This document shows, piece after piece, positions 17,256-26,722 of a stretch of DNA of 64,000 bases. A program made the position numbers and the translations under genes. How positions within the stretch are numbered: the stretch's first letter is position 1; the number at the start of each line of letters is the position of its first letter. The DNA lies in the NCBI GenBank assembly GCA_020850355.1, contig JADZEX010000072.1:1-64000 (forward strand). Direction: 5' to 3'. Under the pieces are notes generated by a model. It worked only from the letters and a program-made list of their open reading frames with translations. It ran no database searches and was not told the DNA's origin. The DNA is from Fimbriimonadaceae bacterium. Its GTDB lineage: Bacteria > Armatimonadota > UBA10988.

Positions 17256-19230
17256 AACCGGCGGCGGGCGAGAGGTAGATGGGGCTGGACCAGGCCATGT
17301 GGAGGTTCTGCTGACCGCTGGCGCCGGCGGGTTGCTGGGTGGCCCGGAGGTAGTAGTAGCAGGTCGGCGGGTTGCCCACCTCGGTGCCCAGCCAGCACTC
17401 CGCCAGCGGGGTGGTGTCGGCGAACTCGAACTCGCCGCGGGGGCCGCCGGGGGCGGTGCTGTAGATCACCTTGCCGTTGCGGACCAGCTCGAGCGCGGTC
17501 AGTGGCACGGTGGTCTCGACGGCGGCGCGGAAGCGGCGGGTGGTCCAGCGCGGGTCGCCCGGCGGCAGGCGCAACTCGTCGCCCATGATGGCCTCGCCGA
17601 GGCTGAAGCGGAGGTTGACCCGCGGGCCGGTAGTACACCAGGTGTGGCGGGCCTGGATTGCCTTGAACAGCTCGTCGCGCTCCAACCGCGGGGCCAGCAC
17701 CGCGGTCAGGTCGAAGTTACCGGCGCGGCCAGAGTGGTCATCGCTGGCGGCGACCAGCCCGAGGCGGTGCCCGCGGGCCAGGATGGCCTGCACGTTGTTC
17801 CCCGGCACCATGCCCTTGCCCGGCAGCAGCGGCTGGTTCTCGTGGTACTCGTAGCGCCCGTGGTTGGAGTGGATCTCGATCGCCCGTTCCTTGGTGGCGT
17901 CGATCTCGTCGAAGCGGGCGGCGTTCTTGTTCATCGGATGCAGGTGCGGAATGGTCACCACGTCGCCCGGCCGGTAGAGCTTCCAGAACTGCTGGATGGT
18001 GATCGGACCGGCGGCCATGTAGAACGGGTCGGCGTCGCCGAGGTAGTAGGCATTGGTGTCGCCGCGGGCACAGCGTTGCTCGCAGGCGGTGAAGGTGACG
18101 AAGCGTCCGGGCTGCAACAGCTCGCGGCTGGCGGCCTGCACTTCGGCAAACTCCGCCGCGGTCATGTTCTGCTGCCGCAGGTTCCCGCTGTGCATCGCAT
18201 GGTCGGTGACCGCGCAGAAGTCCAAGCCGTTGACGTCGCGCGCCCAGGCGAACTGGTCGCGCGGCCGCATCCGACAGCCGCCCCAGTTGCGGGCGTCGTA
18301 ACTGAGCACGCCGTGGTTGTGCAGCTCGCCCCACCAGGCCCGCAGCGGCGGCGCTGTCGGCAGCACTTCGAGCGTCAAGGTGTCGGCGGCGAGGCCCTCC
18401 AGGGCGCGGTCGGCGCGGAGGGTGACAGTCTGGCGCCCCGCGCTGGTGAAGACCACCGGCAGGGCCGACTTGCCGGCGTCGGTGGCGCGCAGCGTGAGCT
18501 TCGCCGGCAGCTCGGCCCGCGCGTCGCTGCAGCTCGCCAACAGGTCCCCAGCGAAGCCCGGCGCCGGGTTGCCGAAGCGGTCCAGCACCGTCGTCGCGAA
18601 GCGTGCCGGCTCGCCCACCACGGCCTGCGTGGTGCCGCGCAGGCGCACCTGGAACGGCGCCGCGGCGGCGATGGCGTACTGCGGCAGGCCGGGCACCTCA
18701 ACCCACTCGGTCGACCCCGGCAACTGCGTCTGCAGGCGGTAGCCGCTGGCGTTGGCGGCGGGATCAGCAAACAGCGCGGTGCGGCTGACGGTGACGTTGG
18801 GGAAGCGTACGGTGAGCTGGTCGCCCGGTTCGAGGGCGTTGCCGCCGACCACCAGGCGCAGGCAGCGGACCACGTCCTGGGCGGTGTAAGGCGGCCCGCG
18901 GTCGGACCACTTCTCGTAGAACGGTTCGAGCGTCACGCCCCCGGTGGCCGCTTGCAGCTCCCAGGTGGGCGTCGACCAGCCGAACTTGGCTTCTTCCTTG
19001 GACGGATCGGGCGACGGTTTGGTCCAGCCGCCCTCCCTTGGCGTCAGCACGCGAACCATGCCGCCGGCGGGCAGCCGTATCGTGAACTTGGCGCTGACGG
19101 TGAACTCGCCGACCTTGGTGCCCGCCTCGTAGCATTGCGGCGCCGGGGTGCCGGAGCCCTGCGCCAGCGGCTCGGCGGAAGCGGCGGTCAGGACCAGGGC
19201 GACAGTGAAGACGCTCCAGTGAAGCGGCAT
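17254..19230 (-). CDS. Exported DUF3604/PHP-like metallohydrolase
   Basis: A 658-residue protein with a signal peptide (MPLHWSVFTVALVLTAASA). The N-terminal half is beta-rich, with a surface-domain-like segment (VLDRFGNPAPGFAGDLLA). From about residue 300 it matches DUF3604/PHP phosphoesterase-like proteins: WGELHNHG (H304, H306), FCAVTDHAMH, TIPHLHP, IEIHSNHG and VAASDDHSGRAG supply the metal-binding residues. Family members are often encoded among polysaccharide-degradation genes, but no reaction is established. GGAGG lies 6 nt before the ATG. The stop codon comes from the REP-like element downstream, so the original C-terminus may have been replaced. Confidence 0.82.
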   Translation of the reverse strand: MPLHWSVFTVALVLTAASAEPLAQGSGTPAPQCYEAGTKVGEFTVSAKFTIRLPAGGMVRVLTPREGGWTKPSPDPSKEEAKFGWSTPTWELQAATGGVTLEPFYEKWSDRGPPYTAQDVVRCLRLVVGGNALEPGDQLTVRFPNVTVSRTALFADPAANASGYRLQTQLPGSTEWVEVPGLPQYAIAAAAPFQVRLRGTTQAVVGEPARFATTVLDRFGNPAPGFAGDLLASCSDARAELPAKLTLRATDAGKSALPVVFTSAGRQTVTLRADRALEGLAADTLTLEVLPTAPPLRAWWGELHNHGVLSYDARNWGGCRMRPRDQFAWARDVNGLDFCAVTDHAMHSGNLRQQNMTAAEFAEVQAASRELLQPGRFVTFTACEQRCARGDTNAYYLGDADPFYMAAGPITIQQFWKLYRPGDVVTIPHLHPMNKNAARFDEIDATKERAIEIHSNHGRYEYHENQPLLPGKGMVPGNNVQAILARGHRLGLVAASDDHSGRAGNFDLTAVLAPRLERDELFKAIQARHTWCTTGPRVNLRFSLGEAIMGDELRLPPGDPRWTTRRFRAAVETTVPLTALELVRNGKVIYSTAPGGPRGEFEFADTTPLAECWLGTEVGNPPTCYYYLRATQQPAGASGQQNLHMAWSSPIYLSPAAG

Positions 19231-19280
19231 GGCGGTCCTCCGCCGCCAGCGTAGCCCGCAGTGCGGTCGACGTCAAACCC

Positions 19281-19309
19281 TTGACCGCCCCCGCCCACGC
19301 TGCTACGGT
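19281..19309 (+). promoter_or_regulatory. Promoter of glycosyltransferase gene, predicted leaderless
   Basis: TTGACC (19281-19286), a 17-bp spacer and TACGGT (19304-19309). Seven bases then separate the -10 hexamer from the ATG at 19317, and no ribosome-binding site is present, so transcription should begin at the start codon. Confidence 0.65.
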
Positions 19310-19316
19310 GCCGCCC

Positions 19317-20303
19317 ATGATCAGCGTGCTGTTGCCGGTCTACAACGCCGCGGCGACGCTGCCGACGGCCCTCGCCAGCGTGCTGCGGCAGAGCCACCGC
19401 GACTTCGAGGTGGTGGCAGTCGACGACGGCTCGACCGACGACTCGCTGGCGATCCTGCGCCGCCTGGCCGCCGCCGACCCGCGCCTGCGGGTGGTCGCCG
19501 AGCCGCATCGCGGGCTGGTCACGACGCTGCAGGCCGGGCTGGAGCGGTGCCGTGGCGAATGGCTGGCGCGCTTCGATGCCGACGACTTGATGCACCGCGA
19601 CCGGCTGGCTCTGCAACACGCCGCGGCCTTCGACGGGGTGCTCGGCTGCGCCGTGCAGACCTTCCCGCGCGCGGGCCTGACCGACGGCCTGCGGCGGTAC
19701 GAGAGCTGGCTGAACAGCCTGCTGACCGACGCGGCGATCCGGCGTGACCTGTTCGTGGAGTCGCCGCTGGCGCACCCCACGGTGCTGCTGCCGACGGCGC
19801 TCCTGCGGTCGGTCGGCGGCTACCGCGACTGCGGCTGGCCCGAGGACTACGACCTCTGGCTGCGCCTGGCCGCCGCCGGGACACGCTTCGCCAAGCTGGC
19901 GCCGGTGCTGCACTACTGGCGGGACCACCCCGGCCGCCTGAGCCGCGGCGGTGGCCCCTACGGCCGCGCCGCCTTCCGGCGCTGCAAGCTGGACCACCTG
20001 CTGCGCAGCCACCTCGCCGAGCGCACCGAAGTGGTGATCTGGGGTGCTGGCGACGGCGGCCGGGAGTGGTCCCGCTTGCTGACCGGCGCCGGTCGCCGGG
20101 TGGTGGCGCAGGTCGACATCGACCCGGCCAAGATCGGCGGTCAGGTCCGCGGCGCGCCGGTGGTCGGCCCCGACTGGCTGCGACCCCGGCGGCCCGAACT
20201 GCTGCTGCTGACCGTCGGGGTCCACGGCGTGCGCGAGCAGTTGCGGGAGCAGTTGGCGGGCTGGGGATACGTCGAGGGTGTGGACTTCGTCTGTCTGGCG
20301 TGA
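19317..20303 (+). CDS. Family 2 glycosyltransferase
   Basis: A 328-residue cytosolic or peripheral membrane GT-A fold transferase. MISVLLPVYNAAATLPTAL opens the fold, D36-D37 in VAVDDGSTDDS and the D87-A-D89 motif in RFDADDLMHRD bind the nucleotide sugar and metal, and GWPEDYDLWLRLAAAG holds the ED acid pair. A C-terminal extension (about 245-328, VVIWGAGDGGREWSRLL to VDIDPAKIGG) resembles the small Rossmann-like domain that follows some surface-polysaccharide transferases. The ATG at 19317 directly begins the fold. It is divergent from the DUF3604 gene, with 86 bp between them. Confidence 0.92.
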   Translation: MISVLLPVYNAAATLPTALASVLRQSHRDFEVVAVDDGSTDDSLAILRRLAAADPRLRVVAEPHRGLVTTLQAGLERCRGEWLARFDADDLMHRDRLALQHAAAFDGVLGCAVQTFPRAGLTDGLRRYESWLNSLLTDAAIRRDLFVESPLAHPTVLLPTALLRSVGGYRDCGWPEDYDLWLRLAAAGTRFAKLAPVLHYWRDHPGRLSRGGGPYGRAAFRRCKLDHLLRSHLAERTEVVIWGAGDGGREWSRLLTGAGRRVVAQVDIDPAKIGGQVRGAPVVGPDWLRPRRPELLLLTVGVHGVREQLREQLAGWGYVEGVDFVCLA

Positions 20304-20305
20304 GA

Positions 20306-20378
20306 TGGGTCATTCAGGACTCGAACCTGAAACCAACGGATTAAGAGTCCGCTGCTCTACCGATTGAGCTAATGACCC
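20306..20378 (-). tRNA. tRNA-Lys (CTT)
   Basis: A 73-nt cloverleaf on the minus strand, beginning GGGTCATTAGCTCAATCGG, with anticodon loop CTCTTAA (anticodon CTT), T-loop GGTTCGAGTCC and acceptor end TGACCCA. The 3' CCA is not encoded. Confidence 0.97.
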
Positions 20379-20389
20379 GGCAAGCGCCA

Positions 20390-20418
20390 AAGCTACCAGC
20401 CGATCCCGAATCTGTCAA
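20390..20418 (-). promoter_or_regulatory. tRNA-Lys promoter
   Basis: TTGACA (20418-20413), a 17-bp spacer and TAGCTT (20395-20390). The mature tRNA begins 11 nt after the -10 hexamer. Confidence 0.7.
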
Positions 20419-20547
20419 CCGGCTGTAGGCGCCTACTAGCAGCGCCGCAGCGGGCCGCCATGGGGGACTGCCGCAGGATCCCAGGGGTCGCCCCGGCGCC
20501 CCTGCCAGAGCCCGGGATCGGCCGCCAGCGACGGCCGGCGGACGCCG

Positions 20548-21876
20548 TCAGTCGAGCAGCCGCACGCCCTGCTGTTGCAGCTTCTGGCGCACCGCGCGGC
20601 CGTCCAGGCGGTCGGGGGTAGTGCCCTCGGCGGCGGCCCAGGCGGCGGCCAGGCCGGCGGCCTGACCGGTCGCGAAGCAGGTGCCGGTAACGCGGTAGCT
20701 GGCGTGCGCCTCGTGCGTGCCGCTGATCAGCCGGCCGGCCAGCAGCAGGCCGCCGACATCGGCTGGCAGCAGGCAGCGGTACGGGATCTCGTACGGCCGC
20801 ATCGCGGTGTGGTGAGCGGTCGGCACCCCCGCGCCGGGGGCCGGTTCGTGGATGTCGACCCCGAAGGCACAACTGGTCACGGCGTCGTCGAAGCGCTGGC
20901 CGGCGACCAGGTCGTCCAGGGAGAGGGTGTACTGACCAACCACCCGGCGCGCTTCGCGGATGCCGATGGCCGCGGCGGTGTGGGTCAGCCGCAGGTCGGC
21001 GAACTGCGGCAGGTGGCGTAGCACGGCGACCGCCTCGGCGGCTTGCCGGCGGGCGCTGACCGTGGCGCGGGTGACCGCCGCCGGATCGAGCGGGTTGACG
21101 CGGTAGACGTGTGTCAACTGCACATCGGCGACGCCCGGGGCCGGCGTGTTGATGATCCACGGCGCGTAGTTGCAGCGTTCGATGGGTGGCAGCCAGTCCA
21201 ACCCGGCGGCTTGCGCTGCGGCGGTCAGCTCATCGAACAGCGTCGGCGCGTCGGGCTGGATCCAGTCGCCCACGCCGCTGACCTCGAACATCAGCGTCAG
21301 CGGCTGCACCAGCCCATCGACCGGGCGACCCAGCTCGTAGCGGCAGCCCGCCCGCGCGGCGACGTCGCCATCGCCAGTGGCGTCGATCACGACCTTCGCC
21401 AGCACCGCCTCGCGGCCGGCCTTGCTCTCGATGATCACCCCGCGCAGGCGGTCGCCCTCCAACACGGCGTCGGTCACCAGGGTCTGGTAGAGCAGCTCGA
21501 CGCCAGCGCCGCTGAGCAGCGTTTCGAGCTCGCGGCGCAGCGTCTCGGTGTCGAAGCAGTGGCTGAACTTCCAGCGCCGCCAGGCACCGCAGGCCGTCAG
21601 GTGGGCGACCAGCTCGTCGCCCAGCCAGCCGCGGCCGGTGGCCTCGAAGAACGGGTTCAGCAGCCCGGCGGTCCAGACGCCACCGAGTTGGCCCCAGCGT
21701 TCGAGCAGCAGCGTCCGGGCGCCCAGTCGCGCGGCGGCCCAGGCGGCGCCGACCCCGGCCGGGCCACCGCCGCAGACCAGCACGTCGACCTCGTCACGCA
21801 GCGCGACCCGGCGCGGGCTTTCGAGTACGGCGTCGGGCAACAGCTCTTTGGCGTGCGGCTGGTCACGGACCGGCAT
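20548..21876 (-). CDS. FAD-dependent oxidoreductase
   Basis: A 442-residue flavoprotein of the FAD_oxidored type. The dinucleotide motif CGGGPAGVGAAWAAARLGAR (glycines at 36-41) is followed by LLLERWGQLGGVWTAGLLNP. IDATGDGDVAARAG is the second FAD-contact motif, and LISGTHEAHASYRVTGTCFATGQAAGLAAA closes the FAD domain (quoted in two parts by position, residues about 385-415). Members occur beside sugar-degradation genes and oxidise unidentified substrates. No signal peptide is seen. A short N-terminal tail precedes the first strand; the start has GGAG upstream. It is divergent from the TauE/SafE gene. Confidence 0.88.
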   Translation of the reverse strand: MPVRDQPHAKELLPDAVLESPRRVALRDEVDVLVCGGGPAGVGAAWAAARLGARTLLLERWGQLGGVWTAGLLNPFFEATGRGWLGDELVAHLTACGAWRRWKFSHCFDTETLRRELETLLSGAGVELLYQTLVTDAVLEGDRLRGVIIESKAGREAVLAKVVIDATGDGDVAARAGCRYELGRPVDGLVQPLTLMFEVSGVGDWIQPDAPTLFDELTAAAQAAGLDWLPPIERCNYAPWIINTPAPGVADVQLTHVYRVNPLDPAAVTRATVSARRQAAEAVAVLRHLPQFADLRLTHTAAAIGIREARRVVGQYTLSLDDLVAGQRFDDAVTSCAFGVDIHEPAPGAGVPTAHHTAMRPYEIPYRCLLPADVGGLLLAGRLISGTHEAHASYRVTGTCFATGQAAGLAAAWAAAEGTTPDRLDGRAVRQKLQQQGVRLLD

Positions 21877-21914
21877 CGGCGGCTCCTCAGGCTGATCCTA
21901 CCACGGCGACCCGC

Positions 21915-21942
21915 TTGACAGGCCGTGCGGCTGTGCCAGACT
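21915..21942 (+). promoter_or_regulatory. Promoter of TauE/SafE gene, predicted leaderless
   Basis: TTGACA (21915-21920), a 16-bp spacer and CAGACT (21937-21942). The ATG at 21950 follows after 7 nt, again predicting a transcript that starts at or next to the initiation codon. Confidence 0.55.
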
Positions 21943-21949
21943 GGGGGCG

Positions 21950-22729
21950 ATGCACGACCCCGCCCTGTTTGCCGACTGGTCACACTACCTGCTGCCGTTC
22001 GCGATTCTGTGCGGCGCGGCGTTTGTGCAGGGCGTCACCGGCTTCGCCTTCGGCATCCTCAGCATGGCGGGGTTGACGCTGTTGTGGGAGCCGCAACCGG
22101 CCAACGTGGTGGTCACGCTGCTGACCGTCTTCTCGACGCTCGGCACGCTCTACAGCGTGCGCCACGGGATGCGCTGGCTGCGCCTGCGGCCGTTGCTGCT
22201 GGGCATCGCGGTGGGCATGCCGCTCGGCGTCCAGGTGATGGTCCTGCCGGGCTCCGGCCCGGCGCTGCGCGGTCTGGTGGCCATCGCCTGCCTGCTGGTG
22301 GCCTGGCAGAACTGGGCCCCGCGCGCCGCCGAGCCCGGCTGCGAGCGGTGCGCGCCACGCTGGCTGGGACTCGGCTCGGGCCTGGCGTCCGGGTTCTTCA
22401 GCGGCTCGGTCAGCAGCGGCGGCCCGCCGATCCTGTGGTACGTCTACCGTCAGCCCTGGAGCCGCGACGAGCTCAAAGCCACCACCCTGGCGATCTTCTT
22501 CGTGGCGACCGCCTACAAGCTCGGCATGTGGCTGGTGATGGCGGCCGCCGGGGCGGGCACCTTGCTGACCTGGTCGCGGGTGCAGATGGCCGGCAGCCTG
22601 CTGCCCGCCGTGCTGCTCGGCACGACGATCGGCATTCGGGTCTTCGCGCGGATCGACCGCGACCAGCTCCGCCGCATCGTCTGCGTGCTGCTGGTGGTGA
22701 TGGCCGCCGCCATCGTCGCGACGATCTAA
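21950..22729 (+). CDS. TauE/SafE family membrane transporter
   Basis: A 259-residue inner-membrane protein with about eight hydrophobic segments. The family motif appears twice, as FVQGVTGFAFGILSM in the first helix (about residues 25-40) and SGFFSGSVSSGGPPILWY near the middle. TauE/SafE proteins export sulfite, sulfoacetate or related organic anions. Two sulfatase genes lie within 3-7 kb, so export of sulfur compounds is attractive but unproven. The stop is one base away from that of the convergent glycosidase gene. Confidence 0.88.
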   Translation: MHDPALFADWSHYLLPFAILCGAAFVQGVTGFAFGILSMAGLTLLWEPQPANVVVTLLTVFSTLGTLYSVRHGMRWLRLRPLLLGIAVGMPLGVQVMVLPGSGPALRGLVAIACLLVAWQNWAPRAAEPGCERCAPRWLGLGSGLASGFFSGSVSSGGPPILWYVYRQPWSRDELKATTLAIFFVATAYKLGMWLVMAAAGAGTLLTWSRVQMAGSLLPAVLLGTTIGIRVFARIDRDQLRRIVCVLLVVMAAAIVATI

Positions 22730-22730
22730 C

Positions 22731-25214
22731 TCAGAACCGCACCACACCGGACTGGTCAGGCGCGTCGAGCGGCTCGACCGCGGTCACCTCGACCTGCCCG
22801 TCGACCACCAGCAGCGGCAGGCCAGGCGCCAGGTCGAGCGGGCTGAGGGCGCCTGGCAAGGCGTCGCCCATCAGGTTGACCGCCCGCGGCTGACCCCCCG
22901 TCACGCGCAGCGTCAGGCGCTGGCGGGTCGCCGCCCAGAAGGCCGTGCCGCCGGCCGCCGTGACGCCCCAGACACGGTCGGGCAGCCCGGCGACCGGCCG
23001 GGGGGCCAGCGCCAGCGTGCGGCAGACCGTCGCCAGCGCGCGATAGGCCGGCTTCGGGGTCAGGTCGCCCCGCACCACGCCGAAGTTGTGCTCGTTATAG
23101 AACGGGTCGCCGCCATCGTTGCGGAAGTCGTACCAACTGATGTTCGTGCAGGCCCCCGAGGCAACCGCGGTGAGGTAGCAGCGAGCCAGCAACTGCGCCT
23201 GAGTGCGTTCGTCCACGCCGCCGTTGAGCTGAGTTGGCCAGCCCATTTCGGTGATCCAGACCGGCCGCCCCCCGACGAGGGCCTGCACGTCGCGTAGTTC
23301 TTTGGCGAAGGCCTTGTCATCGAGCTGGCCGCGGTAGGGGTGGATCGTCAGGATGTCGAAGGGCGCCTGGGCGTCGAGGCAGCGCTGGATGAACCCACGG
23401 TCGATGCCGGCGGTGGAGCAGCCCAGCACCTGAGCCGTCGGGTCCTCCTCCTTGATCGCCCGGTAGGCCTGCTGCAGCATCACCGGATAGAGCTCCTTCG
23501 GGCCGGACCAGAAGAAGATGTTCGGTTCGTTCCAGATCTCCCAGTGCTTGACGCGGTCCTTGTAGCGCCGCACCACCTGCCGCACCCAGGCGACGTAGTC
23601 GGTCACGCCCTCCGGGGTGTAGGCCTTGGTCCAGCGCGACCAGTAGGCCAGCAGCCCGTAGACGCTGATACCGTGGCGCTGCGCCGTGGCCAGCATCTGG
23701 TCGTAGTAGGTCCAATCGAACTTGCCCCGCTCGGGCTCCAGGCGGTGCCACTGCAACTCCTCGCGCGACCACTTCACGCCGGCCGCCGCCCCGAGCGCGG
23801 CCGCCCGGTCCATCCGTGCCAGGCCGGCGGCGTCGCCCGGGTAGCGGTACAGGTAGAGCCCCATGCCCCACGGCGAAGCCGGCCGCGGGGCCGTCTCGGC
23901 GGGCGCCTCGACTGGACGCGTGAAGCCCGCCCGCGAGGTCACCGGGGGCAGCTCACCGACCGTGTAGCTGGCCTCCAGGTCGGCGAAGCGCAGGTCGGCC
24001 GGCACGCTGAACTCGACGGTCTGTTCCTGTGGCACCCCCGCGGCGGGAAGCTGCCAGGGCAGCTCACGGCGCTCCAGCTCGCGGCCGTCCCAGTCGCGGA
24101 GCACCCCGCGCAACGTGCCCTCCACGGCGGTCGGCTGCAGGTTCCAGCCGCGCACCGTGCCGCGGAGCGTGCGCTGGCCACCGTTGACCGCGGCCTCGCT
24201 GAGCCGGGAGAGCAGCGTCACCGCGCGCGAGCGGGCGGTGCTGGTGACGCACCGCAGGCTGTCCAAGTGCACGAAAGCCGGCCCGGCCGGGGCCTCGCCG
24301 CGCTCCAGCAGCAGCACCGCCAGGCGGAGCGGCGGTTGCACCCGGCCGTTGTTCTCACCGCCCCAGAACTCCCACCCCTCGGGCGGCACCGGCACGGTGA
24401 AGGTCTGCGGCCCGCCGCGGAGCGTGCCCAGCCCGCGGCCGAAGGTCTGAAAGTGCGAGCCGAGCTGCAACGACAGCCGCGCGCCGGGCGTGCCGTCGGC
24501 GACGCTGAGTTGCAGCTCGCGCGGCGCCCCGAAGAGGCTCAGGCTGTGGTGCAGCAGGGCGTTCGGCCGAGCGCTCAGATCGGCGCTGAAGCGCTGCTTG
24601 ACGAGCTCGCCGCCACTGGCGCCGAACCCCGCGTCTGGGCCGAAGTCGGTGACCAGGTAGCTGCCGACCAGATTCTGTTCGACCGGTCCCGCCTCGCCGC
24701 GAGTGGCCACGACCTGGCGGAAGCGGACCTCCCCAACCGGCTGACTGAGGCCGGTCTGCTCCACCAGCACCCCCAACTGCTGGAACGGCGGCCGCACGAC
24801 CCCGTCGTCGGGGCCGCCCCAGTGGCCGGTCCAGCCCTGCAACAGGCTCCCTGCGAGCGGCGTCCAGCCGGTCTCGTCGTAGCGCACGCTGCGCTGGTGG
24901 GTCTGGCCGCTGGAGTCGGTCGCCCGGAAGGTGATGGTGGCGCCTTCCGGCTGGCGCAGCTCCAACCGCAGGGCGGTCAGCGGCGCGGGCGGGTCGAGCG
25001 TGCGGTAGGCCGCGACGTAGGCCCCGCCGTTGCGGAAGTCGAAGCTCAGCACAGCCTCGCCGCTGGGCTCCACGCGCAGGGCACCGGTCGCGCCGGGGAA
25101 CTCACCGCCCGGCGAGAAGCTCCAGCCGGCCGCGGCGGCGGGGCCGGTCGTGGTCAGCAGCAAGTCGTCGTCGGCGGTCAGCAGCAGCGGCAGCAGCAGG
25201 AACGGCGTCGGCAT
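22731..25214 (-). CDS. Exported clan GH-A glycoside hydrolase
   Basis: An 827-residue secreted protein with a short hydrophobic start (MPTPFLLLPLLLTA). Two beta-rich regions occupy about residues 20-400. A TIM barrel from about 470 to 740 carries the acid/base E563 in HWEIWNEPNIFF and nucleophile E656 in VWITEMGWPTQ, the hallmark pair of clan GH-A as in GH39 and GH5. A beta domain ends the protein. Substrate is unknown. The ATG at 25214 has GGTGA upstream and is divergent from a Tat-exported sulfatase gene with 59 bp between starts, suggesting joint control of sulfated-glycan breakdown. Confidence 0.87.
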   Translation of the reverse strand: MPTPFLLLPLLLTADDDLLLTTTGPAAAAGWSFSPGGEFPGATGALRVEPSGEAVLSFDFRNGGAYVAAYRTLDPPAPLTALRLELRQPEGATITFRATDSSGQTHQRSVRYDETGWTPLAGSLLQGWTGHWGGPDDGVVRPPFQQLGVLVEQTGLSQPVGEVRFRQVVATRGEAGPVEQNLVGSYLVTDFGPDAGFGASGGELVKQRFSADLSARPNALLHHSLSLFGAPRELQLSVADGTPGARLSLQLGSHFQTFGRGLGTLRGGPQTFTVPVPPEGWEFWGGENNGRVQPPLRLAVLLLERGEAPAGPAFVHLDSLRCVTSTARSRAVTLLSRLSEAAVNGGQRTLRGTVRGWNLQPTAVEGTLRGVLRDWDGRELERRELPWQLPAAGVPQEQTVEFSVPADLRFADLEASYTVGELPPVTSRAGFTRPVEAPAETAPRPASPWGMGLYLYRYPGDAAGLARMDRAAALGAAAGVKWSREELQWHRLEPERGKFDWTYYDQMLATAQRHGISVYGLLAYWSRWTKAYTPEGVTDYVAWVRQVVRRYKDRVKHWEIWNEPNIFFWSGPKELYPVMLQQAYRAIKEEDPTAQVLGCSTAGIDRGFIQRCLDAQAPFDILTIHPYRGQLDDKAFAKELRDVQALVGGRPVWITEMGWPTQLNGGVDERTQAQLLARCYLTAVASGACTNISWYDFRNDGGDPFYNEHNFGVVRGDLTPKPAYRALATVCRTLALAPRPVAGLPDRVWGVTAAGGTAFWAATRQRLTLRVTGGQPRAVNLMGDALPGALSPLDLAPGLPLLVVDGQVEVTAVEPLDAPDQSGVVRF

Positions 25215-25273
25215 CGCGGTATCACCTGTCGCTGGAGTTGGCGCACGGCCGCGCCACTCCTGCGGAGTCAACC

Positions 25274-26722
25274 ATGCGGCGACGAGACTGGTTGGGCGGG
25301 AGTCTGGCGGCGGGTCTGCTGGCCGGGAGCGCGCGGCGCGGCTGGTCGCAGCGGCCGGACCGGCCGAACGTGCTGCTGGCAATCAGCGACGACCAGAGCT
25401 GGTGTTCCACCTCGCGGGCCGGCGACCCCGTGGTGCGCACCCCCGCCTTCGACCGCGTCGCCGCCGCCGGGGTCTGGTGCCCGCACTGCTTCACCAGCGC
25501 CCCAAGCTGCACCGCCAGCCGCGCCGCGCTGCTGACCGGGCGCCACGCCGGCAGTCTGTGCGAGGGAGCCAACCTCTGGGGCACCCTGCCGCGCCGCTTC
25601 GCCAGCTACCCGGACCTGCTGGAAGCCGCCGGCTACCAGGTGGCGGCCTTCAGCAAGGCCTGGAGCCCGGGCAACTTCGCGCCCGGCGGCTGGACCCGCA
25701 ACCCGGCCGGGCCGAACCTCGGTGCGTTGCCGAAGTTCCTGCGCGAGCGGGACAGCAGCAAGCCGTTCTGCTTCTGGCTCGGCACCACCGACCCGCACCG
25801 CCCCTACGAACTCGGCTCGGGCGTCGCCGCCGGCCTGGCGCCCGACCGCGTCGCGGTGCCGGCCCACCTGCCCGACAACGCCGTCACGCGCCGCGACCTG
25901 TGCGACTACGCCCACGAGATCCACCGCTGGGACCGCGCCCTGGCCGAGGCCCTGACCGCGCTGGAAGCGGCCGGTGAGTTGGACCGCACCATCGTGATCG
26001 TGACCAGTGACAACGGGATGCCGTTCCCGCGGAGCAAGGCCAACTGCTACGACTACGGCACCCGCCAGCCGCTGGCGATCTGCTGGCCCGGCAGCATCCC
26101 GGCCGGGCGACAGATCGACGACTTCCTCAGCTTCACCGACCTGGCGCCCACCATCCTGGCAGCCTGCGGCGTCGCCGCGCCGGTCGCCCAGCACACCGGC
26201 CGCAGCCTGCTGCCCTTGCTGACGGCGGCCGGCAGCGGCCGGCTCGATCCGACGCGGGACCAGGTGATCACCTGCCGCGAACGCCACGCCGATGTCCGCG
26301 CAGGGCACGTCGGCTACCCCGTCCGCGCGGTCCGCACCGCCGACTGGCTCTACCTCCGCAACTACGCCCCCGACCGCTGGCCGGCCGGCGACGCCCCCGG
26401 CTTCGGCGACATCGACGGCGGCCCCACCCAGAACTGGCTGCTGGAGCACCGCACGGACCACTCCGCCGCAGCACTATTCGCCGCGGCCTGCGAGCGCCGC
26501 CCTGCCGAAGAGCTGTACGACCTGCGCCAAGACCCGGACCAGCTCCGCAACCTGGCGGGCGACCCCACCCACCAGGCCGAGCTGGCCCGCCAGCGGCAAC
26601 GTCTGCAGGCCAGCCTGACCCGCCTCGGCGACCCCCGCGCCGAAGGCGCCGCCGCGGTCGACTTCGACCGCTTCGACTACTACCTCGGCGACGGCCGGCC
26701 GAAGGACCTCAGCAAGCCGTAG
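25274..26722 (+). CDS. Tat-exported sulfatase
   Basis: A 482-residue type I sulfatase. The N-terminus MRRRDWLGGSLAAGLLAG is a twin-arginine signal. The alkaline-phosphatase-like core begins RPNVLLAISDDQSW (metal-binding DD). The formylglycine motif is C79-T-A-S-R83, so activation by a formylglycine-generating enzyme is expected, although none is encoded in this window. TSDNGMPFPRSKANCYDYGTRQP, cited by position around residues 240-262, has the second metal site. The ATG at 25274 has GGAG 6 nt upstream and directly starts the signal. It cleaves sulfate esters, probably from host or algal polysaccharide; the exact substrate is unknown. Confidence 0.93.
   Translation: MRRRDWLGGSLAAGLLAGSARRGWSQRPDRPNVLLAISDDQSWCSTSRAGDPVVRTPAFDRVAAAGVWCPHCFTSAPSCTASRAALLTGRHAGSLCEGANLWGTLPRRFASYPDLLEAAGYQVAAFSKAWSPGNFAPGGWTRNPAGPNLGALPKFLRERDSSKPFCFWLGTTDPHRPYELGSGVAAGLAPDRVAVPAHLPDNAVTRRDLCDYAHEIHRWDRALAEALTALEAAGELDRTIVIVTSDNGMPFPRSKANCYDYGTRQPLAICWPGSIPAGRQIDDFLSFTDLAPTILAACGVAAPVAQHTGRSLLPLLTAAGSGRLDPTRDQVITCRERHADVRAGHVGYPVRAVRTADWLYLRNYAPDRWPAGDAPGFGDIDGGPTQNWLLEHRTDHSAAALFAAACERRPAEELYDLRQDPDQLRNLAGDPTHQAELARQRQRLQASLTRLGDPRAEGAAAVDFDRFDYYLGDGRPKDLSKP

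Noticed and set aside
17299-19254. 651-codon plus-strand frame opposite the DUF3604 gene
   Set aside because: Low-complexity G/A/R/V-rich translation without motifs; the minus-strand frame has metal-binding motifs and a signal peptide.
23340-25535. 731-codon plus-strand frame opposite the glycosidase gene
   Set aside because: Shadow of the minus-strand GH-A enzyme, which carries both catalytic glutamates.
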